Source: Cristatella mucedo (Eukaryota; Bryozoa; Phylactolaemata; Cristatellidae). Taken from it: 64,000 nt of DNA. This document shows, piece by piece, positions 57,330 through 64,000 of the stretch; position 1 is the stretch's first letter, and each line of letters starts with the position of its first letter. The stretch spans positions 2,750,001-2,814,000 of the forward strand of contig WPIO01000056.1 in the NCBI GenBank assembly GCA_009760855.2, read 5' to 3'. The position numbers and the translations under genes were made by a program. The notes below the pieces were generated by a model. It had not been told where the DNA came from and made no database searches. It saw nothing but the letters and a program-made list of their open reading frames with translations.

Positions 57330-60300
57330 AACATGGCAGTGAGGCTTGTAAAAAAATGCTCAGAGATTCAGCTACTTGTCTCTTTTGCTGAAGGAGCTGC
57401 AATGCATCTTGATTGATCAACATATTCAAGGCAACATTCCTACTCAGACCCTCAAGGCCAGGCGTCGCTTAGCACCTTCACATCTATCTGAACTGCTGCA
57501 CCAGTTTCTGCCTCCTCTTACTCTCAGGTTCTCTATGGACAAGAAAAGCCGCTTAGGCTTTGAATTAGATTAGAAATTTTAGAAATTAGAAAATTTGAAT
57601 TAGAAAGCTCTCCTGCCTAACACCCGCTGATTCCTTGGGGCTTGCTGTAGTTACAGACGGCGAGGTACGTGTCATTTGCTTATGGTCAGTCAACTCCCAA
57701 GACTGCTCTTTAAAGCTCAAAGCTTTCATCCTTGGTCAATACATGTAGAACCCCCGTATGTATTTGTTAAGCACTCGTAAGGTGATAACACATTGGTTAT
57801 CACAAATGCATCGTGTTGCTTCCACCCAGGATTCCCTGTGTACTTCCTGCTTCTCAAACTCGGGTTGAGGGGCCGTGCCTTTGACGAACCTAGACTTCTG
57901 CAGAGACTACACCTTCAGTTTCTAAGCCTCCCAAAGCCCATACGGAAGTCCCGACTTATATTGCGGCATCTCCTGACTCGACGAGATTTAAAAGGAAACT
58001 AACACCTAGGCGTTCCTCACTGCATTTGCTCCGTCCATGTTGATTGTTGTTCATGTGCTAGTGTGTGCGAAGACGGTGCATGTTATGGCTAGTCACTGGA
58101 CACACTTCCTTCCTTTCCAGACTAGGAAATATGCTATATTTGGGAGATTTTGATCTCCTAGGGTGCTACCTAAATGCTGCTAATGTTAACATTATTACCG
58201 TTATCCATTAGTTTGACTATGTCTAGCTGGTTTGTCACGGCATGACAGACTGGAGGTTGGTGCTTAAAAAGTGTGAAGACTATCGAAACCTCTGGATAGG
58301 CATTGAAGTGGCAGATTCTGTCGGTATATGCTATTTGTTCAGTGCATTTTTGCCAAATCGTCATTTTTCACATCCACGATCGATTTCACCTGCGTGCAGC
58401 ATACATCGGCATGAGCTTCATGGCCACACAAGTAAATGTAATTGGCCTGCTAATTAGGCCGGTATTCAAGTATGCCTGCCCGACATGCAAAGTTGGCATA
58501 ATGCTTGAACGTAAAACCTCAGAATACATTGGCCAAGAAGGCTTGACGAAGCGATCGAGGCGAAGATGTTCGCATCGTGTGCCCCGGCGATACCCCGGAG
58601 CACGCATGGCCAGCAATCTGCCTTCGATGTCGGTCCGAACCATGCTCTCTGCTTCAAATAGCCTTTGGCTGCCATATCGTCATCTCGTTTCTTTGCGCTC
58701 AGATTAATAGTGATAATAATAATCCATTTGTATAGCACCCTCAGACAACTGAATCTCTTTCTAGACACTTCACAGATATTGCATTTCAAGCAATACCGAA
58801 TATTTGGTGGTAACATCTGCACGATTGCGAGATTGAACTATTATATTCAACCTTCCCATCTTACTTCTGCAGCAGCATTTGTGGAGGCAGCTAATGTGTC
58901 GTCCTCCATCTTTTTGTCGTCCCCCGTCTTTTGCTCGTATCGCTTGCAGCATTAATGCTTGCCGGTTGCTGCTGTCTGCTGTTTCAGATCAAAGTGGACG
59001 ATAACGGAAAGATCGTCGATGCCAAATTCAAAACCTTTGGCTGTGGCTCTGCCATAGCCTCCAGTTCGTTGGCCACTGAGTGGGTCAAAGGGAAGTCGGT
59101 GAGTCTGCACGGGTCAAAGGGAAGCCAACAATGGCCAGCTGACTCGAGGCTTCTGTGCAGATGCAGGATCGCTGTGTGCACTGTAGTTGACTGTCGATCT
59201 TTCTTCTTTGGCACGACTTCCAAGCTTAAGCTTGTTGAATGTATCGCACGTAGCAAAGAGCTGTTGAGCATTCAGTGGTCAAACATATGATCTAACCGTA
59301 TTTCAACATAAGATGCCGCCACGGTAATTGATGGCTGCTGGTCCAGCAGACCCCATAAATATTCTCGGCAAATGGCTGCCGATCTGATGCCTTAGTGTCG
59401 AGGATACTCTTTCCTTGCTCCATAGAAGCGAAGCTTCGTCGAACAGTAATGTTGGCGGCGGGGAGGAGCATCGTAGCACCAATGGTGGTCAATGTACTGC
59501 AGCCCATCGTTTTTGTGGCGCGTCGCACACACATCGTTGCGTATCTTGTGCTGGAGCTGTGTTAAGTCGTGCTGTTCATCAGTAGTATCCACTTTCTACC
59601 AAGTATCTTTGCACTGTTGCCCGAAAGTTCGAGTTCGCTTGACTGGGTGTCAATCTTTGTAGCACTGCTACTGTGTTGTGTTGCCGTCAGCTTCGTCACC
59701 CAGGCACACAGATTGTGTGCGACACTTTCGATCGACCTTTTCTTTAGTTGCCTATTGTGCGTGCAAATTCATGTTGAACCTTGGGCATTGTAGACCGAAG
59801 AGGCGCTACGAATTAAGAATACGGACATTGCTAAGGAGCTGTGCCTGCCTCCCGTTAAACTACACTGTTCAAGTGAGTTGGCACTCGCAGTTTTCCGACT
59901 GGATTTCCACGCGAGCAGAACTTACGAGTTCTCTTTGCAGTCTGGCAATGTGGTCACGTAATGCACTCATGCCAAGGGCAAAGGTACCAATGCTCAAAGC
60001 TCAAGTTTTCGGCAACAGTGTTCCTTAAACGATTGATGATTGATTGGTGCTGGCGGCGAATAGGGTCAACGACAGCATTGGTCCCTGTAACCTGCGGTTT
60101 TTGCTTACCTAACTCGGAAATTACTTGGTGATGCATGACGTCCTTGTTCCTAGTGCCGACTGCAGCAGCATAGGCTAGGCAAGGGATATTGTCACTAGTG
60201 AAGTTTCTGTTTGTTGCAGGACAATTTAAGGTCGTTGATCTTGTTCAGACTAACGGTAGACCGCTGACCAGCTTCGTCACAGACCATAATGTTGAAAAAA

Positions 60301-60516
60301 TGTTCCGTGTGCTGCTTAAAGCAAGGCGTTGACCGCAAAGCTGTTACCCGATGCTGTTCTCTGTACTCCGAGGTGGTGGTTGCCGACGTCCCAACGGCTG
60401 CCAGTTGACGCGACCTTTTCTTTGTTGCAGTGCTGGCTGAAGATGCCATTAGAGCAGCAGTCGTTGACTATTCGGCTAAGAAGAAGGTAGCAGCTGCAGC
60501 AGCAGCAGGTTCCTAA
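55013..60516 (+). CDS. ISCU: ISCU, mitochondrial iron-sulfur cluster scaffold, five exons, 166 aa
   Basis: The scaffold on which NFS1-FXN-ISD11 builds [2Fe-2S] clusters in the mitochondrial matrix. Exons: 55013-55123, 55866-55979, 58988-59098, 59794-59872 and 60431-60516, with good GT/AG ends (aag|gtgaga, gtag|gtgatt, cag|gtgagc, tcag|atcaaa, tcg|gtgagt, gtag|accgaa, tcaa|gtgagt, gcag|tgctgg). The last junction splits the Met codon of CSMLAED. Exon 1 is the import presequence (MALFRAARLGSSAV, basic, no acid) plus YHEK. Cluster ligands are present: C68 and D70 (PACGDV), C94 (FGCGSAIASSSLA), H136 and C137 (LHCSM). The chaperone-binding LPPVK is at 130-134. Length fits the human protein (167 aa). 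The C-terminus is unusual: KKKV, then six Ala, then GS. The start has G at -3 and +4. Introns 2 and 3 are large and hold LINE tails. The gene call is very sure. Confidence 0.97.
56106..56265. repeat. (GA)n tract in ISCU intron 2
   Basis: About 160 bp of AGAG with small interruptions. Another CT-rich stretch lies in intron 1 (55.71-55.77 kb). Frames through them are artefacts. Confidence 0.95.
56740..56870 (-). mobile_element. Diverged LINE-A tail in ISCU intron 2
   Basis: Reads agcatctttgagtgaactgg, atctcattctaggttcttta, ggcaattggttagtga. This is a decayed version of the LINE-A terminal part in reverse. Confidence 0.5.
57190..57330 (+). mobile_element. LINE-A tail in ISCU intron 2
   Basis: It has ccattcaatggcatttccct, the hairpin (gagattgagttctctgaggg) and a clean TTA repeat. 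Only the last 140 bp of the element are present. Confidence 0.85.
57535..57675 (+). mobile_element. LINE-B terminal fragment in ISCU intron 2
   Basis: Landmarks are aaagccgcttaggctttgaa, ctctcctgcctaacacccgc and gtagttacagacggcgagg. An inner stretch is duplicated (aattagattagaaattttag). Confidence 0.65.
57840..58205 (+). mobile_element. Diverged LINE-A 3' end in ISCU intron 2
   Basis: Coding remnant (gtgcctttgacgaacctaga, then ctcctgactcgacgagattt), decayed UTR, then gatctcctagggtgctacct and a degenerate ATT tail. Confidence 0.6.
58700..58830 (-). mobile_element. Diverged LINE-A tail in ISCU intron 2
   Basis: TAA repeats are followed by agcaccctcagacaactgaa and tctctttctagacacttcac. It ends about 150 bp before exon 3. 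Confidence 0.65.
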
Positions 60517-60716
60517 GATGACAGCCGTTTGAATGTGCAGTGCACTCGATTTGTCGTGAACCCCCCCCCCTGCATGGACATTGGTGATCAAAAGCAATGT
60601 TTGTAAGCAGCCATGGCCAGCTGGGCCTTTCTCATCTCGCAGTCGCGCTGATGCTAAGCGAAGACTGTTAGTAGTCGTCAGTAAATGCTGTGGCTGACGT
60701 CATTTCTGCAGCACCA

Positions 60717-60722
60717 ATAAAC
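60717..60722 (+). terminator. Poly(A) signal AATAAA, ISCU, first
   Basis: A canonical hexamer about 200 bp after the ISCU stop, in the context accaataaactgtaca. Confidence 0.75.
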
Positions 60723-60745
60723 TGTACATCATCTCTGAGGTACCA

Positions 60746-60751
60746 ATAAAC
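60746..60751 (+). terminator. Poly(A) signal AATAAA, ISCU, second
   Basis: A second hexamer 29 bp after the first, in the near-identical context accaataaactgtgtg, followed by a T-rich stretch. The two may give alternative 3' ends. Confidence 0.75.
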
Positions 60752-60759
60752 TGTGTGCT

Positions 60760-61261
60760 TAATGTTTCTCCACGCCCTATGTCTCAAGCATCTCAAGCCT
60801 TTTAATACGATGTGCCTGGTGCAGTGACTGGTGGATGGATGCACGGATGGCTGGTATTTCTAACTGGCAGCAGAGCAAGTTCGCTGAGTTCTCGTTAGCT
60901 CTCGATAATTCACTTTGCCACAAAAGCCGTTGAACCAGTTCTGTGTGTATGCCAAATCACGTGCCCGACGAGGCTAAAGGGACGCTGCAGTGTCAGGAGG
61001 ACCTTTGGTCCAGCTGGGACTGGCTGCTGCCGTGGTTAGAGAAGCCGGTTGCCGGTTATACGTTTTGTGGGTTTGCAACCGCAGGGGAGGTAATGTTTTT
61101 TATCGCAGTTGGTGTTTTGAGGTTGATGGCAAAAATACCTTACTTATTTGGAAGGAACCCCCGGATTGGCCGGATTGGGCAATACGAACGGTATTGTTCG
61201 AAGCTGCTCGGAGCGACGTCGGACCGAGAAAGAGGTCACGTTGTTCACGACAGTTGAACCT
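60760..61261. other. No gene recognised
   Basis: The frame at 60.94-61.26 kb (104 codons) has no domain support and runs towards a LINE-A fragment. Confidence 0.45.
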
Positions 61262-61770
61262 CCGGCCCGTAGGATTCATTCTTTGGCCTCAGCCTATCTC
61301 TCAGATCTACTCCCCCCACCAAGCCAAGCATCGTACCACCAGCTTTGCGGAATCCAACAGTCTACCAATACCTCGTACAAACCTCAAATCCTTTGGAGAC
61401 TGCATTTAGTTCGTATGCACCCAAAGCCTAGAACTCCCTCCCGACTTGCGTCAGAACATCCCCTGACTTGACCACATTTTAAAAGAACTTGAAAAAACCT
61501 ATTTGCGACCGCATTTAGTGGGTCCCTGCGATTCGTCTTTCATGTGCTTATGCGTGCTGACATTGATGCTGCCACTGCATGCTGTCACAAACCACATTTG
61601 CAAGCTGACCGTGTGCATGTCACCCCTACCCATGTTATTCATGTTGTTTATCAAGCATGATATTACTCGCCATTCAATTGCGTTTCCCTTTGCAGCAAAT
61701 GTAAAGCGCCTAGAAAGAGATTTTGAGTTCTCTGAGGGAGCTTTATCAAGTGAATTATTATTATTATTAG
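61262..61770 (+). mobile_element. LINE-A 3' end
   Basis: Contains the coding remnant (block PRTNLKSFGD), the UTR (gacattgatgctgccactgc and gtgtgcatgtcacccctacc), the hairpin (tgagttctctgagggagctt) and ATTATTATT. It is 5' truncated. Confidence 0.88.
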
Positions 61771-61917
61771 GATGCAAAGCACTGCCGAGTTCGCACAAGC
61801 ACCCAGTCGTTTCATGCTCAATGGTACCGTCGATCGCTATCTATGTCGTGGCTCACTGCGCAAGTTACCAGTTTGTGCATGAGCTTTGCCCCCCCCCCCC
61901 AGTCCTAGCACAGGAGG

Positions 61918-61985
61918 CTAGTCTTCTGTTCCCGCGACCTTCTGTTCCCACGACCTTCTGTTCCCAGAGTCTTCTGTTCCCACGA
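61918..61985. repeat. Short tandem repeat, cttctgttcccacga units
   Basis: Four imperfect units of about 16-18 bp. The last unit runs into the hairpin cccacgacccaggtcgtggg of the following SINE-B. Confidence 0.85.
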
Positions 61986-62238
61986 CCCAGGTCGTGGGTC
62001 GAGTCCTACAGTGGGCGATCATTTATTGCCCTTTATTGATTTATTGATATATTTATATATATATATTTATTGATATATTGATTTATTGATCATTTATTGC
62101 CCACTGTTAGCTGTGGACATGGCTGTTGATGCTCTTCTGCCGTTGAGCAAATGAAGCTGTTAAATCAGCTGTTAAATCACCTGTTAAATCAGCTGTTAAA
62201 TCAGCTGTTAAATCACCTGTTAAATCAGCTGTTAAATC
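61975..62238 (+). mobile_element. SINE-B with amplified 12-bp tail
   Basis: Starts at the hairpin region (acgacccaggtcgtgggtcg) and carries the B-box side (cagtgggcgatc). It is interrupted by a TTTATTGAT tract (62.02-62.10 kb) and resumes at gctcttctgccgttgagcaa. The 3' end agctgttaaatc is repeated seven times (62155-62238) in the order g,g,c,g,g,c,g at the third base, which gives a 36-bp higher-order period. Confidence 0.7.
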
Positions 62239-62304
62239 CTATCGCCACTTATCTAGCCCAGTTGATCTCATGCTGATCTCGTCCCTAATCCGCAAAGGGT
62301 GCTT

Positions 62305-62480
62305 GCACTTATTGAATAAAAAAAAAATACTGGCTGATTGGACAGCCTTTTTTCTTGCATGGCGACAGAAGAGCCTTTACGGTCATCCCCACTGCCGCTT
62401 GCAGTGGCGATAAAGGATCGCTCACCGAAGGATTCGAACCCAGGACCTCGGGACCGAGGTCTTGAAAAGCGACCCGCCAT
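62305..62480 (-). mobile_element. SINE-B (tRNA-derived)
   Basis: In reverse: the palindrome region (aagacctcggtcccgaggtc), gggttcgaatccttcggtg (B-box), a body with cctttatcgccactgcaagc, and ggctgtccaatcagccagta followed by a T-rich tail. It lacks the first part of the head. Confidence 0.85.
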
Positions 62481-63356
62481 ATATAGTAAATGAGACTGCT
62501 AAGGCAGACGGCCTTTACGTCTGTTTCTTGTACTCATGCTTGCGTCTCCCTACGGATGCAGGTGATGGATATAAGACGGCTAGCTACACTACTATCGCCG
62601 AAGGCGAAAGGAGCCGTTTAATACTGTACATTTCGCGTGCTAACTGCATTCTAACTAGATGGAAGAGCAATACGCTTGATATTCTAACTGGGCGGCAGAG
62701 GAGCTACAGATGCGAGAGGAATGAAAGCAGGCATCCCAGTATCCCACCTAGCAGGCGTCCCAGCATCGTGCTGCAGCCGACTGAGCTTCGCCCGCCGGCA
62801 GCAGTGGCATTGGGGCAAAGGCCCTCCTGTGCAGTCGCAGCAGTACTACAGATGCTTGCTCCCCCGCGGAGTGCGTGTGCAGAATGTCAGTCGCGGCATT
62901 TGACTGGCTTTCAGGCGCAGCTAAGGCGAGGGGGGTTTGGGACCCGGCCAAAACCACCCAATCGGGAGCCCGGAGGTAGACCTGAGACCTGGGCGCCACC
63001 CGCGACGAGTTATTTTCAGGCATTCACAATTATGTATCATTTATGTCAGTAGTTCATTAATTTCGCAATCATTAATTTCATAATCAGTGTCACTAAGCGG
63101 TGCCTTGCGAGCATGACGATGCAGCCGCGATACCAGAGCCGGGGACCGGGTGCACGGTCGCTGGAATTGAGAGGAAGCCAACGACGAGCGACACACTTAT
63201 CGTGGCGCCATTTGTTGACCGCAGTCGTCGCTCGAGCGTATTCGCACGGTGCAGCTGCATGCAGCAGGTGCAGACCCAGCCTTCGAGGCTTAATTCCCGC
63301 CATCGGTGACCAAGTGGCAGACAGACACCGAGGACAACACAGTTCGCACGTCCGCG
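62481..63356. other. No gene recognised
   Basis: GC rises at 62.7-63.3 kb, but the frames (62.46-63.05 and 63.11-63.54 kb) show no domain and overlap on both strands. Confidence 0.45.
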
Positions 63357-63715
63357 CTAATGTATCTCTCGTCTGTAACTCCGTAAAGCCACAAAGACTG
63401 CTTGGATGTTACGCAGGAGAGTTTTATATAGCGCACTCGCAGCCTAAGCGGCTTTCGGTAGGCATTCGGTGGCCAACAGACTTCGTCTCACGCAACAAAG
63501 AGAAAGTTGGCAGCATAGCAGAGTCAGGAGAGCAGTTGAGGTAGTGAGTAGCATGGAAGTAGCAGCTCAGGACCGCTGAAAAGGATGAGCCATAGTCGGC
63601 AGCAGGAGAGTAGTTGTCGTTGCATAAAAATTGTGGAAGCGAGTTCCACAGTCTAGGACTTGCAGAGCTAAAGCTTCTGTCACCAACGGTCTTTAAGCTG
63701 AGGAATGGAACAGCT
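63357..63715 (-). mobile_element. LINE-B 3' end
   Basis: In reverse it covers the LINE-B terminal region: gtatctctcgtctgtaactc, gcgcactcgcagcctaagcg, gctcaggaccgctgaaaagg, and aagcttctgtcaccaacggt. It ends where a LINE-A tail begins. Confidence 0.85.
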
Positions 63716-63717
63716 AA

Positions 63718-64000
63718 TTTATAATAATAATAAATAATAATGCACTTGATAAAGTGCCCTCAGAGAATTCCATCTCTTTCTCGGCGCTTTACAATTGCTG
63801 CAAAGGGAAACACGGTTGAATGGTGAGTAATATCATGATTGATAAACAACATGAACAACGTGGTTAGGGGTGACATGCACAGGGTCAGCATGCAAATGTG
63901 GTTAGTGGCAGCATGCACAATGTCAGCAGGCATAAGCACATGAAGAAAGAAAATCGCAGGGACCCACTAAATGCTATCCTAAATAGGTGTGTCTAAGATC
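63718..64000 (-). mobile_element. LINE-A 3' tail, running off the window
   Basis: Contains TAA repeats, the hairpin (ccctcagagaattccatctc), and UTR landmarks to gacccactaaatgctatcct. How much of the element lies beyond the window is unknown. Confidence 0.85.

Noticed and set aside
60943-61257. 104-codon frame after ISCU
   Set aside because: No domain, no splice or promoter support, and it runs into a LINE-A fragment.

Overview
This is a window of animal (metazoan) nuclear DNA. It has spliced genes with GT/AG introns, a mitochondrial ISCU scaffold gene split over five exons, a classical MIP-family aquaporin split over four exons, and a PAR/E4BP4-like bZIP protein. It is also packed with L2/CR1-type LINEs, tRNA-derived SINEs, hAT-type MITEs and long microsatellites. 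I cannot name the species. An early-branching or marine invertebrate is my guess only. Coding islands are very GC-rich (about 22.5-23.0, 29.5-30.2, 36.6-37.1, 38.9-39.8 and 41.8-47.2 kb) and sit in AT-rich, repeat-filled DNA.

Layout. 1-22.3 kb is almost entirely transposon debris: LINE family A (3' tail of TAA/TTA repeats), LINE family B (3' tail of ACATT repeats), two copies of a hAT MITE (one with a clear 8-bp target duplication), SINEs nested in LINEs, and a 745-bp purine minisatellite. 22.5-23.05 kb is an intronless bZIP gene, followed at once by a polypyrimidine minisatellite. 25-28 kb is more LINE-A. 29.7-30.2, 36.8-37.1, 39.3-39.9 and 40.2-40.35 kb hold short unrecognised ORFs, most in GC islands. 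42.9-45.6 kb is the complete aquaporin gene (270 aa), with a 17-bp minisatellite in intron 2. 48.4-51.1 kb is the best-preserved LINE-A. 51.2-52.6 kb is a decayed second aquaporin that keeps exon 1 and a dead last exon but lacks the exons with the second NPA motif. 55.0-60.5 kb is the ISCU gene. 60.8-64 kb is LINE and SINE debris again.

How parts relate. The two host genes with a firm function are unrelated: membrane water/solute transport and Fe-S cluster assembly. The more connected story is among the mobile elements. SINE-A carries a 3' end that resembles the terminal hairpin of LINE-A, as expected if it is copied by the LINE-A reverse transcriptase. SINE-B shows a repeated 3' tail. The two aquaporin copies record duplication, loss of a splice donor, deletion of the second pore half, and an apparent template-switch event that perfected a hairpin. 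Nothing here is a confirmed new multi-gene system. The strongest candidates for follow-up are the aquaporin pair and its hairpin, the unusual pore residue, the SINE/LINE tail sharing, and the TAG-interrupted ORF at 39.3 kb.
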